DNA of 11,169 nucleotides from Rhodocyclaceae bacterium (GCA_027325905.1 DAIEEM010000015.1:1-11169), one strand, 5' to 3'. Positions 1 through 8,432 are shown, numbered from the stretch's first letter. Notes: a model not told the origin generated them from the letters alone. Made by a program: numbers and translations.

Positions 1-332
1 AAGTTCTCAGGAACGGGTTCGAAAGTGTGGACGCGAGCCGTCGGGAAACGGTCGGCCAAATAGACACTGGCGGCGCCGATATTGCCGCCGATATCCCAGA
101 TGACCTGCGGGGCGAGGCCTTGCGGCACCCAGTAGTCCGCCTTGCGCCCACCCTTGAGGAGAATCTTGTAGATGACCTCGAGATCGGAACTGCCCGGCCG
201 GTAGTGGACTTGCCGGTCCTGCCAGGCAAGGCTGCGCACAAGGTTCGGCCGATACGCCGAGGCATCCCAGTCGGCGAGAAACCGGCGCGAGCGCGAGCGA
301 AACAAGACTTTAATCTGGTGTTTGCCGATCAT
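1..332 (-). CDS. FkbM-family SAM-dependent methyltransferase, N-terminal part (runs off window)
   Basis: The first 110 codons of a gene whose 3' end lies beyond base 1. FkbM-family enzymes are SAM-dependent, usually O-methyltransferases, and are common in polysaccharide loci, where they methylate sugar hydroxyls; the substrate here is unknown. Residues 77-87 read QVIWDIGGNIG, the glycine-rich SAM-binding motif I, followed at 104-110 by FEPVPEN, the acidic motif that typically contacts the SAM ribose. The first 70 residues are basic and variable, as is usual upstream of this domain. The ATG at 332 has an AAGGG ribosome site 7 bases upstream (344-340). The start lies inside the ligase gene, a 23-base overlap in another frame, which implies co-transcription and probable coupling. 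The catalytic C-terminal half is not visible, so intactness cannot be judged. The family call is firm; the acceptor is unassigned. Confidence 0.85.
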   Translation of the reverse strand, partial: MIGKHQIKVLFRSRSRRFLADWDASAYRPNLVRSLAWQDRQVHYRPGSSDLEVIYKILLKGGRKADYWVPQGLAPQVIWDIGGNIGAASVYLADRFPTARVHTFEPVPEN

Positions 333-1497
333 TGGAATTCCCTTGTGGTGCCGCGACGGCGAGCCGGGCGAGTATGCCCGTCAGCGCCCAGAACAGCAGG
401 CTCATGTCGCGAATAAAGAAGTCGTTGAACTGGTTGCGTACCAGGACCCCCGAGATAAGCATGAGACCCGCTGCGCTGACCCATCCGCCCCAGACGACAG
501 GCGATCGACGGAAAAGGTTGGCGAATGCCGCCAGTAGGGCAACGAAGGCGATTATCCCCGGCACCCCAAGCTGCAGGCCGTAATTGAGCAAGACGTTATG
601 GGCGTGCCAGAGATCGGGAACTTCCTTCGGGGTCAGCTCGGGATATGCCTTATGCATCATTTGCTGTCCGAAGCCGGCGCCGACGAGCGGATGCTCGGCG
701 ATCTTCGCCACTACCCCTGGCCAGAACGGCACGCGGACATCGTCGGACAGTCGTGATTCTGTGCCAGCAGAGCGTACATACTGAATGTATTGCAATCCTG
801 CACCGCCGACGACTGCGATAGCGACGACCACCAGGGCCATTCTGCGCCATCCGATGGCAAGCAGGCGACGGCGAAAGGCGTATACCAAACCGACCGCTGC
901 TTGCACCGCCAGCGCCGGCCATGCGGCGCGTTGCATGGCGATGACGGCCAGGAAGACGGCGAGGACCAACAGCCCCACGGCGAACCGTCGAACGCGCGCC
1001 TGCGGATCCGTTAGGGATAGCAGCGCCAATACCGGAACGACGGTGACGATATAGGCGGAGAAAACCCCAAACCCGCCATAGCGTCCCGCGACGTCCCAGA
1101 CAAAGCCATTGGCCGCCCACGCCAGCGCGGCCCAGAGTCCAATCAGCGCAAATCCGGCGCCGACGGCGCGGAGCAGCCAAAGCGCGGTAGCGCGGTCTGC
1201 GGCGAGCACGAAGAAGCTGAAGAACGCCATCATCGTATAGCCAAGCTCGTTCTTCAGTTCGCTCGCCGTGTAAGCGACATCGCCCGAATAGGTCAGCGAC
1301 GCAATGCACACGCCCCACCAGGCGAGCAGCGCGGCCTTGCAGGGAATCGCGGCGCGCGCGCCGGGTACGCGCCACCAATGCCAGAGCGCGACGCCGAAGC
1401 AGATGGCGAGCAACAGCAACCGCAATGCCACCGTGTTGGGGAAAGGCAGGACGACGATGAAGAGCGCAAATGGCAGCAGGGTCGGGATCCGTTTCAT
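310..1497 (-). CDS. O-antigen ligase-like polytopic membrane protein (Wzy_C/WaaL family)
   Basis: A 395-residue inner-membrane protein with about ten or more hydrophobic segments (for example 8-20, 25-41, 54-68, 86-100, 107-128, 145-162, 172-188, 220-235, 308-328, 336-353). WaaL-type ligases move an undecaprenyl-pyrophosphate-linked glycan onto lipid A-core in the periplasm; Wzy polymerases and PglL oligosaccharyltransferases share the domain. The family signature is clear: HPLVGAGFGQQ at 269-279 in the large periplasmic loop, then WHAHNVLLNYGLQLGVPG at 297-314. H300 is a candidate for the conserved ligase histidine and R190 (MQRAAWP) for the conserved arginine. The length fits WaaL and is short for PglL. 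The ATG at 1497 has a perfect GGAGG six bases upstream. It lies 37 bases after one methyltransferase gene and overlaps the next. Ligase versus polymerase cannot be settled from sequence alone; ligase is favoured by length and by the single-copy context. Confidence 0.85.
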   Translation of the reverse strand: MKRIPTLLPFALFIVVLPFPNTVALRLLLLAICFGVALWHWWRVPGARAAIPCKAALLAWWGVCIASLTYSGDVAYTASELKNELGYTMMAFFSFFVLAADRATALWLLRAVGAGFALIGLWAALAWAANGFVWDVAGRYGGFGVFSAYIVTVVPVLALLSLTDPQARVRRFAVGLLVLAVFLAVIAMQRAAWPALAVQAAVGLVYAFRRRLLAIGWRRMALVVVAIAVVGGAGLQYIQYVRSAGTESRLSDDVRVPFWPGVVAKIAEHPLVGAGFGQQMMHKAYPELTPKEVPDLWHAHNVLLNYGLQLGVPGIIAFVALLAAFANLFRRSPVVWGGWVSAAGLMLISGVLVRNQFNDFFIRDMSLLFWALTGILARLAVAAPQGNSNDRQTPD

Positions 1498-1508
1498 GAA
1501 TTTCCTCC
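1498..1508 (-). promoter_or_regulatory. Strong Shine-Dalgarno site of the ligase-like gene
   Basis: On the minus strand GGAGGAAATTC stands directly before the ATG at 1497. GGAGG (1508-1504) is spaced six bases from the start codon. It is the clearest ribosome site in the window and fixes the start of the ligase-like gene. Confidence 0.8.
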
Positions 1509-1534
1509 GTTCCGGATAGCGCGGCGGCCCGACG

Positions 1535-2461
1535 CTAGTCGGCGACCATCAGCAACATGTCGGACTGGCCGATTTCAAAGGCGCCGCAACGCCGCCGGTA
1601 GTCGTCCCAGGTCGCGTCGACCATGCCGATGCCATCGAGCGACACGCCGACGATACCGTATCCCAGGCTGGAGAGCTTCGCCGCCATCCGCTCGCGGGAG
1701 TCGCCGTCCTCCAACCCGGTTTCGAGAAACAGCGCCGGCTTGAATCTTCTCAGCGTTTCCTGCGCGCCTTCAAGCACGCTCAGTTCGTTGCCCTCGACGT
1801 CGATCTTGATGACATCGACGCGATGGATGTCGTGCTCGCCGATTACGTCGTCGAGAGTGCGGGCCTGCACCTTGATGTGGTTGAAGTGCCGCAGGTGGGA
1901 GTACAGCTTTTCCCGATCGTCCGGAATCTTGCCCAGGCGCGAACCGCCCGTGTTTTCCTGCTCTACGGAAAAGTCGACTTCGCCTGCGGCCGAGGATAAC
2001 GCGACGGGAAATATCTTTAGCTGCTTCAGCCGGTTCGCCAGCGCGGATTTTCCGAGAGCCGCGGCGACGCGAGGCGTCGGCTCGAATGCCAGCACCAGTC
2101 CTTCGGCACCGACCGTGTGGGCGGCGGGAAGCGCCCAGTCGCCGATGTTCGCCCCGACGTCGATTACCGTGTCTCCGCGTTTTACCAGCGCCTTGATGAA
2201 GTGGCTCGGACGGAACGGATGCAACAGCCGGTGTCCGCCCATCACGTCGACCGGGGCCGGTATGTAGACGAAAGAAGCGAAGTCGCCGTAATCGACGAAG
2301 ACATAGGCGCCCGGCCATGCGGCGCGGATATCCTTGCGTATCGTGTTGCGGTTGAACGCCAGGCGAATCCAAAAGGGCAATTTCAGCGCCCTCTCAAGGC
2401 GATAGTTTCTAAGAACGGCGGCCTTCGATAGCAAGCGCGACAGCAGTTTAGGGTCGAACAT
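1535..2461 (-). CDS. FkbM-family SAM-dependent methyltransferase
   Basis: A complete 308-residue cytoplasmic protein. Residues 98-107 read TVIDVGANIG (SAM motif I), 126-129 FEPT (the acidic loop), and 217-232 DVIKIDVEGNELSVLE, the FkbM signature near the end of the Rossmann domain; residues 243-250 (ALFLETGL) form the next strand. Together these give the full FkbM fold, so the enzyme looks intact. It presumably O-methylates a sugar or another substituent of the locus glycan; the acceptor is not predictable. The ATG at 2461 was chosen because AAAGGG (2472-2467) lies five bases upstream. An in-frame TTG at 2476 would add five residues but overlaps that ribosome site. It begins 42 bases after the GT9 stop and ends 37 bases before the ligase start, so it is probably in the same transcript. 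Its GC content is lower than that of the upstream block. Confidence 0.92.
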   Translation of the reverse strand: MFDPKLLSRLLSKAAVLRNYRLERALKLPFWIRLAFNRNTIRKDIRAAWPGAYVFVDYGDFASFVYIPAPVDVMGGHRLLHPFRPSHFIKALVKRGDTVIDVGANIGDWALPAAHTVGAEGLVLAFEPTPRVAAALGKSALANRLKQLKIFPVALSSAAGEVDFSVEQENTGGSRLGKIPDDREKLYSHLRHFNHIKVQARTLDDVIGEHDIHRVDVIKIDVEGNELSVLEGAQETLRRFKPALFLETGLEDGDSRERMAAKLSSLGYGIVGVSLDGIGMVDATWDDYRRRCGAFEIGQSDMLLMVAD

Positions 2462-2503
2462 GGGAGCCCTTTGCAAGAATTGGAATGCGGAATTGCGAAG
2501 CCA

Positions 2504-3640
2504 TTACTCTCCTCCTTCCGGAGCGGCGGCCGACAAAAGTCGCGCGCACGCGGCCATGGCATCGACAAGCGAAAGGACATCCATGCAGCGCGCCAGCCGG
2601 CAGGCTTTTGGCGTGCGCCCGCAGTGTTCGCCCCAAGGCAGCCTGCGGCGGAATATCACATTCTCGTCGCGACAGGGGAAGTTCGCTTCGAACAGGACTT
2701 CTTCGCGATGCCCGCGCCAGAATTCCCCGCCTCCGAACAGCGCAGGGTTGCCGGGACCGTAGAGCACGACGCTCGGCGTCCCGGCAAGGTGGGCGATATG
2801 GGTGATGCCGGTGTCCGGGCAAACCACCAGCCGCGCGCTCGCCAGCAACTGCCACATCTGGGCAAGGTCGATATCGCCGGCATAGCGCGGGAAGGTCCCG
2901 TGCGGGTCGATGGCCTCGATCAAACGTTCTTCGCCGCGTCCGCAACTCAACGCCGCCGCGATGTTCCGCGCCGCGAACCATTCGGCCAGTTGGCGCCAGC
3001 GCTCGGGCGGCCACTGCTTGAGCGGCGTGCTGGCACCGACGTGCAGCAGCGCGTAAGGCGCCGGCGGCAAGGGGAAAGCGCGGGCGGGCGGCGCCGGCCA
3101 GTCGATGGGCCGATAGGGAGGCGGCGCCGCGCCGTCGGCAAGCTCCGCGGCAAGTTCGCCCCAGGCCTTGGGCTGCCGCGCAAAGGGGCGAAATTCGTCG
3201 ATCGGGAAGTTCTTGTAGCGCCCCGGTTCGCCATCGAAAGCCGCGATCCAGCGCGCGCCGCAGGCGCGTGCGAGCCACCCCATGCGGTTCTCGGTGGGCA
3301 GCAGGGCCCAATCGTAACCTCTGTAGCCGCCGGCGCGGATCAGCGCCATGACGCTCGCCAGCGAGCGCGGGTCGAAGGGCAGCGCGGTCGCGCCGTAAGG
3401 CCGCCCGGCGTACAGCGGCGCATAGGCCGGCGCCACCAGCAGGCAAATCTCCGCAGCGGGATGGTTGCGGCGCAGCTTGGCGATCAGCGGCGTCAGCATG
3501 ATGGTGTCGCCGAGCAGCAGTTGATGCGCGATCAGGATGCGCTTGGGCTGCGGCGGACGCGCGGCGAGGCGCCGGCGCAGCAGATGTCTCAAGGCGCCGA
3601 CGAGGGTGATGGCGAGGCGGGCGGGAGCGCGGCTCTTCAC
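2504..3640 (-). CDS. Glycosyltransferase family 9 (heptosyltransferase-like)
   Basis: A 378-residue GT-B glycosyltransferase of the ADP-heptose:LPS heptosyltransferase family (WaaC/WaaF/WaaQ type). These cytoplasmic enzymes add heptose, or sometimes another sugar, to the LPS inner or outer core. The N-terminal domain holds ILIAHQLLLGDTIMLTPLI (35-53), the GT9 glycine-Asp loop. The C-terminal nucleotide-sugar domain holds LLHVGASTPLKQWPPERW (198-215) and VCPDTGITHIAHLAGTPSVV (273-292) followed by LYGPGNP. Four cysteines (323, 340, 347, 352) sit near the C-terminus. The GTG at 3640 is the start, overlapping the TGA of the upstream AsnB homologue by four bases (GTGA). Reading in this frame stays open far upstream, but that stretch is a shadow of the AsnB gene. 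Donor and acceptor sugars cannot be named; the departure from classical WaaC/WaaF sequences makes an outer-core role as likely as an inner-core one. Confidence 0.92.
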   Translation of the reverse strand: MKSRAPARLAITLVGALRHLLRRRLAARPPQPKRILIAHQLLLGDTIMLTPLIAKLRRNHPAAEICLLVAPAYAPLYAGRPYGATALPFDPRSLASVMALIRAGGYRGYDWALLPTENRMGWLARACGARWIAAFDGEPGRYKNFPIDEFRPFARQPKAWGELAAELADGAAPPPYRPIDWPAPPARAFPLPPAPYALLHVGASTPLKQWPPERWRQLAEWFAARNIAAALSCGRGEERLIEAIDPHGTFPRYAGDIDLAQMWQLLASARLVVCPDTGITHIAHLAGTPSVVLYGPGNPALFGGGEFWRGHREEVLFEANFPCRDENVIFRRRLPWGEHCGRTPKACRLARCMDVLSLVDAMAACARLLSAAAPEGGE

Positions 3641-5469
3641 GCGTGGTTCGCCTGTGCCAGTGCGCGCAATTGCGCCAGGCTCTCGTCGAGGATCAGCAGT
3701 TGCAGCACCTGCTCGGCTAGGCTGTCCTCGCGGCCGTAACGGGCCGCCAGCGCATCGACGGCAGACTCGTCGAGCTGCCCGTCGCTGAGAGTTTGCAGGC
3801 GGCGGCCCAGTCCGCGAAAGCGCGACGCCAGGTCGTCGCGCAGCCAGCCGGCGAGCGGCGGATTGAAGCCGCGCTTGGGCCGGCCGAACAGCGGCGCCAG
3901 GCGCGGGCAGGCGTCGGCGAGCAGGCGCTTGGCCGGCCGCGTGAAACGTTGCGCGTCGGGCAGCGCCAGCACGGCCTCGACGAAACGATGGTCGAGCAGC
4001 GGGGCGCGCAGTTCCAGGCCGTGACACAGCGTAACGAGGTCGGCCTTGCGCAGGATGTATTCGGGCAGGTAGTTGGCGTAGTCCCAGGCCAGCAATTGCT
4101 TGAGCGGCGAATTTTCCGTCGTGTCCGGCGCGCGCCACCAGGGCGCGCGCCGCAGAGGGCGCTGCGGTTGCAGGAAGGCGCGTTGTCCGGGGGTGCAGCC
4201 CGAAAAGCGCAGCGCATACGCGCTTTGCCAGTCGAGCCCCAGTTCCGCAAACCATTTGCTCGCGCCTTTGGCGGAGGTCGAGGGCATGATCGGCAGCGGC
4301 AGGCGCAGCCCGCCGCGCCAGGCGCCGCGCAAATGCTTGGCGATGCGCTTGTAGCCGCCGAAGAGTTCGTCGCCGCCGTCGCCGCCCAGCACCACTTTGA
4401 CCGATGCGCTGGTCGCGCCGGCCAGATACCAGGTGGGAAAGCTCGACGGATCGGCGAAAGGCTCGTCGAGGTCGGCGACGATGCGCGCGAAATCGGCGGC
4501 GATGCTGCCGGGAATGGAAATCGCCGTGTTGGGCAGGCCGCAGTCGGCGGCGAAAGCCGCGGCATCCGCGCTCTCGTCGAGGGCGGAACCGGGGAAGGCG
4601 GCGCTAAAACTGCGCAACTCCCGGTGCCCGCGCGCCGCAAGGCGGCAGGCCACCAGGCTCGAATCGATGCCCCCGGACAGGAAAATGCCGAGCGGGCGGT
4701 CGGCCACCGTGCGCAGTTCGACGGCTTCGTCGAGCAACTCGCGCCAGTCGCCTGCCGCCGGTTGCGGCGCCCAGTAGCGGCGCTTTTGCACGGTGTTGCG
4801 CGCGATGTCGTATTCGAGCAAATGGCCGTTTTCCAGGCGGCGAATGGCGCTGAAGACCGTCATCGGCGCCGGGATGTAGCGATGTGCGAGGTAAGCGTCG
4901 ATGGCGTCGGCGTCGAATCCGCGCCGCTCCGGCGGCAGCCACGGCAGCACGGCGCGCACCAGCGAGCCGAAGGCCAGCCCGGCGTCGCCGTGCGCATAGA
5001 CGAGCGGCTTTTCGCCCAGGCGGTCGCGCACCAGGTAGAGCTTGCGATGGCGCAGATCGAGCAGGGCGAAGGCGAACATGCCGCGCAGCTTGGGCAGCAG
5101 CCGGTCGATGCCCCAGGCCTCGTAGCCGCGCAGGATGAATTCGGTGTCCGAGCGGGTACGGAAGGCGTATCCCTGGCGTCGCAGTTCCGCCGCATCGGCG
5201 CCCCAGCCGTACACCTCGCCGTTGTAACAGAGCCATACGGACTGGTCGTCGTTGCTCATCGGCTGGTCGGCCTCGGGGCGCGGATCGATGATCGCCAGGC
5301 GCGCATGCAGCAGCGCATGGTGGGCGGGGCCGTCGCCGCGATGGAAGTCCCGGTCCCAGGTGACGGCATGCTGGGCATCGGGGCCGCGCTGCCGCAAGGC
5401 CGCAAGCATCGCCGCGGCCGTTTGCGCGCTGCGCGGCGCTGTGCCGAAGAAGCCGGCGATGCCGCACAT
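3637..5469 (-). CDS. AsnB-type glutamine-dependent amidotransferase, divergent paralogue
   Basis: A 610-residue class II glutamine amidotransferase fused to an asparagine synthetase domain. The family hydrolyses glutamine and uses the ammonia to amidate an AMP-activated carboxylate, normally aspartate. Cys2 (MCGIAGFF) becomes the N-terminal nucleophile once Met is removed, which fixes the start at 5469. RLAIID (57-62), NGE (83-85) and SDTE (107-110) form the glutaminase site. The PP-loop SGGIDSS (265-271) and LGGDGGDELFGGY (361-373) form the ATP site; canonical AsnB has a GEGADE sequence in the latter. At 81-88 it reads CYNGEVYG where FNGEIYNF-like sequence is usual. A good ribosome site, GGAGGAG (5484-5478), lies eight bases upstream, inside the preceding glycosyltransferase gene, and that stop overlaps the start as TGATG. 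In glycan loci such homologues may amidate sugar acids or amino-acid substituents, so a role other than asparagine supply is plausible but unproven. Confidence 0.92.
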   Translation of the reverse strand: MCGIAGFFGTAPRSAQTAAAMLAALRQRGPDAQHAVTWDRDFHRGDGPAHHALLHARLAIIDPRPEADQPMSNDDQSVWLCYNGEVYGWGADAAELRRQGYAFRTRSDTEFILRGYEAWGIDRLLPKLRGMFAFALLDLRHRKLYLVRDRLGEKPLVYAHGDAGLAFGSLVRAVLPWLPPERRGFDADAIDAYLAHRYIPAPMTVFSAIRRLENGHLLEYDIARNTVQKRRYWAPQPAAGDWRELLDEAVELRTVADRPLGIFLSGGIDSSLVACRLAARGHRELRSFSAAFPGSALDESADAAAFAADCGLPNTAISIPGSIAADFARIVADLDEPFADPSSFPTWYLAGATSASVKVVLGGDGGDELFGGYKRIAKHLRGAWRGGLRLPLPIMPSTSAKGASKWFAELGLDWQSAYALRFSGCTPGQRAFLQPQRPLRRAPWWRAPDTTENSPLKQLLAWDYANYLPEYILRKADLVTLCHGLELRAPLLDHRFVEAVLALPDAQRFTRPAKRLLADACPRLAPLFGRPKRGFNPPLAGWLRDDLASRFRGLGRRLQTLSDGQLDESAVDALAARYGREDSLAEQVLQLLILDESLAQLRALAQANHA

Positions 5470-6581
5470 CAGGCGCGCTCCTCCAGCACCCGGCGGAACA
5501 CGTCTTCCATCTTGTCGAGCATGGCGTCGATGCCGAATCGGTCGCGGGCGTAAGCAAGTCCGGCGGCGCCCATCGTCCGGCGCAGACTCGCGTCGCCCAT
5601 CAGGCGACCCAAGGCGGCGGCCAGCGCGGCGGCGTCGCGCGGCGGCACCAGCAGGCGCGTGACGTCTGCCGCCACCGCTTCGCGGATCGCCCCGACCGGG
5701 GTCGACACCACGGCCAGGCCGCAAGCCATCGCCTGCATCACGCCTTGCGGCACGCCCTCGTCGCCCCACGACGGCAGCGTGAATAAATCGAGGCAGCCCA
5801 GCCACTCCGGTACGTTGTCCCGGTTGCCGACGAAGCGCACCGCGGCCGCGAGCCCCAGCGCCGCCACGCGGCTCTCGAGGTGGGCGCGGCGCGGGCCGTC
5901 GCCGACGATCAGCAATTGCCAGGCGGGGAAATCCTTTTGCAGCAGCAGCCAGGCGTCGAGCAGGACGTCGTGGCCCTTCCAGTCGCGCAGGGTGGCGAGT
6001 ATGCCCAGCGTCGGCCGCTCCGCGACGCCCAGTGTGGCGCGACACTGCGCCCGGTCGAGCGGGCGGTAATAGTCGAGGTCGATGCCGGTGCGCACCGAGC
6101 TCATGCGCGCGGCATCGAAGCCGTTGTCGCGCGCCAGTTGGTCCTTCAACGCCGCGCCGGTGGTGACGATGTGCGCGGTGGCGCGCTGGTAGAGCCAGCG
6201 CGTGGCGGCGCCGCGGTTGACGGCGGTGGACACATGACGCGTGCGCACGAGCGGCGGCGCCGCGCGCAAGCTCGCGCAGGACAGCGCCGCCAGCCAGCTA
6301 TCGGTCGAGCTGTGCGTATTCATGGCGTCGAATTCGCCGCCGTGGCGCACGAGCCAGCGGCGCATCGCCAGCAGCGCCGGAACGGTCTTCTTCACCATCG
6401 GCAGCGCGCTGACGGGAATGCCGCGCGCCTGCGCGGCGGCGAAAATTTCCGCGCCCGGCGGCGTCAGCAGATGCACGCGATGTCCGCGCCGCATGAATCC
6501 GGCCATCTCGGTGAGGATACGGATTTCCTGGCCGCCCCAGCCGGTCGAGGATTCGCTATGGAGTATCGACAGCGGCTTCAT
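5469..6581 (-). CDS. Glycosyltransferase family 4
   Basis: A 370-residue GT-B retaining glycosyltransferase, predicted to work on the cytoplasmic face on a lipid-linked acceptor. The N-terminal acceptor domain opens with ILHSESSTGWGGQEIRIL (6-23), the glycine-rich loop. NTHSSTDSWLA (88-98), RTRH (113-116) and VRTGIDLDYYRP (163-174) follow. The donor domain has ILATLRDWKGHDVLLDAW (194-211), LLIVGDGP (223-230) and VRFVGNRDNVPEWL (248-261). The nucleotide-sugar motif is EGVPQGVMQAMACGLAVVST (275-294). The usual second glutamate of the EX7E motif is Gln283 here, a variant I recall from other GT4 proteins with EGVPQ. The ATG at 6581 overlaps the upstream TGA by four bases (ATGA) and has no strong ribosome site, so translation is probably coupled. 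Lying between two AsnB homologues, it may add the sugar or residue that one of them amidates; that link is inference. Confidence 0.93.
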   Translation of the reverse strand: MKPLSILHSESSTGWGGQEIRILTEMAGFMRRGHRVHLLTPPGAEIFAAAQARGIPVSALPMVKKTVPALLAMRRWLVRHGGEFDAMNTHSSTDSWLAALSCASLRAAPPLVRTRHVSTAVNRGAATRWLYQRATAHIVTTGAALKDQLARDNGFDAARMSSVRTGIDLDYYRPLDRAQCRATLGVAERPTLGILATLRDWKGHDVLLDAWLLLQKDFPAWQLLIVGDGPRRAHLESRVAALGLAAAVRFVGNRDNVPEWLGCLDLFTLPSWGDEGVPQGVMQAMACGLAVVSTPVGAIREAVAADVTRLLVPPRDAAALAAALGRLMGDASLRRTMGAAGLAYARDRFGIDAMLDKMEDVFRRVLEERA

Positions 6582-8432
6582 GCCAGGCGGAAATCGGGCT
6601 CGTGGCGGACGAACCAGCGTTCCAGCGCCATCAGCGCCCACAAGCGCCCGGCGTGATTGCGGCGGCCGCGCTGGTGTTCGGCGAGCAGGCGCTGCAAGGC
6701 TTGCGGGCGGAACAATCCGCGGCGGCCGAGCGCCTGGGCGTCGAGTGTGCGCTCGATCTCGCCCTTGAGCGCGCCGTCGATCCATTCCGACAGGGGCATG
6801 ACGAAGCCCTGCTTGCCGCGATGGACGATGTCGTGGGGCAGGTACTTCTCCGCCACGCGCTTGAGCAGCCACTTGCCGGTGCGGCCACGCACTTTTAAGG
6901 CCGGGTCGAGCGTGGCGCAGAATTCGACGAAGCGATGGTCGAGGTAGGGCACGCGCGCTTCGAGCGAATGGCGCATGGTGGCGCGGTCGACCTTGACGAG
7001 CAGGTCGTCGGGCAGCCACAGGCTGGAGTCCACATGCATCAGCTTGTCGACGTAGTTCGTGGCGTTGCACTCGTCGAAGTGCCGCGCGGCGTAATCGCCG
7101 AGGTCCGCGTCGAGCTGGCCGAAAAAACGCGGATGGAACAAGGCCTGGTGCGAACTGGCGTCGAAGACGTTGGGGATGGTGCGGTAACGGCGGTTTAACG
7201 GTTCGGACAGCGCGCGCAGCAGCCGGTCCTTGCGCAGTTGCGCCGGCAGGCGGCGCAGCAGCCACGGCAGCGGCGACAGGCGATGGCCAAGAATGCCGGT
7301 CAACCGTTCGTCGCGCACGCGCTTCCAGTAGTTGGAATAGCCGCCGAAGACCTCGTCGGCGCCTTCGCCGGTGAGCGTAACCGTGACGTGCCGGCGCGTC
7401 AGCTTGGCCAGCAGCAGGGTCGGCAGCGCCGCCTGGTCGCCGAACGGCTCGTCGAAGACGTCGATCCATTCGTCATAGGCGGTGAGGACGTCGGCGGGCG
7501 CGATCATCAGCGCGTGATGGCGGGCGCCGATATGCCGCGCCACTTGCTCGGCCTGCCGGTGTTCGGAGCCGGCGACGTCGCCGAGAAAGCCGAGATTGAA
7601 GGTTTCCACCGGCTGTTGCCGCAGCGACGTCATGATGGCGGCGATCAGGGAGGAATCCACGCCGCCGGAGACGAAGGCGCCCAGCGGCACGTCGGCGACC
7701 AGCATGGCCTCGACGGAAGCGCGCAGTTCGCGGTCCAGGGCCGCCACGGCCTCGTCGTCGCTCAAGGTTTGCTTGTGGCGGTAATCGGGCGACCAGTAGC
7801 GCCATTGTTTCAGGACGCCGTTTTCCAGCAATATGGCGTGCGCGGCTTCGAGCTTGCGGATGGCGCGGTAGATGGTTCCGGGGGCGGGAATGAACTGGCA
7901 TTCGAGGTACAGGCCCAGGGCGCCGACGTCGATGTCGCGCGACACGGCCGGGTGCACCCGCACCGCCTTGATTTCGGAAGCGAACACCAGGGTCGTGCCG
8001 TCCCAGGCGTAATGCAGCGGCTTGACGCCGATGTGGTCGCGCGCCAGAAACAGGCTTTGCTTGTCTTCGTCCCACAGGGCGAAGGCGAACATGCCCCGGA
8101 GCTTTTCCAGCATGGCCGGACCGTAGATGCGCCAGGCATGCAGCAGCACTTCGCTGTCGCCGGCGGTGGCGAAGCGGCACCCGCGCTCTTGCAGTTCGGC
8201 GCGCAAGGCGCGGAAATTGTAGATTTCGCCGTTGAACACCAGCGCGATCTTGCCGTCGGCGGACAGCAGCGGCTGGTGGCTGCCGGCCGGATCGATCACG
8301 GCCAGCCGTCGATGCCCGAGGTGGACGGGCCCGCGCTCGAAAAAACCTTCCGCGTCGGGCCCGCGGTGCGCGAGCAGGCGCGTCATTGCCGGCAGCACGT
8401 CGGCGGCGAAGTGCCGGCGCGTCCAAAAGCCG

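Noticed and set aside
2462..2503. Repeated AATTC/GGAAT words in the gap before the FkbM gene, as a possible operator
   Set aside because: Too short and irregular, with no clear symmetry or promoter elements; it looks like an ordinary spacer containing the ribosome site.
2471..3739. A 422-codon plus-strand open frame antisense to the GT9 gene
   Set aside because: Arg/Gly/Ala-rich translation with no domain; the minus-strand GT9 motifs explain the DNA.
3641..4255. A long in-frame extension of the GT9 protein, suggesting a fusion
   Set aside because: The extension is Arg/Ala-rich, has no motif and lies inside the AsnB gene. The GTG at 3640 with the GTGA overlap is the natural start.
3793..5553. 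A 586-codon plus-strand open frame antisense to the second AsnB homologue
   Set aside because: Same codon-bias shadow: the protein is compositionally skewed (rich in Gln, Gly, Arg, Ala), has no motif, and lies wholly opposite a well-supported gene.
5470..6045. An in-frame extension of 192 codons before the second AsnB homologue
   Set aside because: Class II amidotransferases need Cys directly after the initiator Met. The extension is an Arg-rich shadow of the GT4 gene, and GGAGGAG precedes the internal ATG.
6582..7469. A long in-frame extension of the GT4 protein
   Set aside because: It is an out-of-frame shadow of the AsnB gene; the ATG at 6581 begins a normal GT4 N-terminus.
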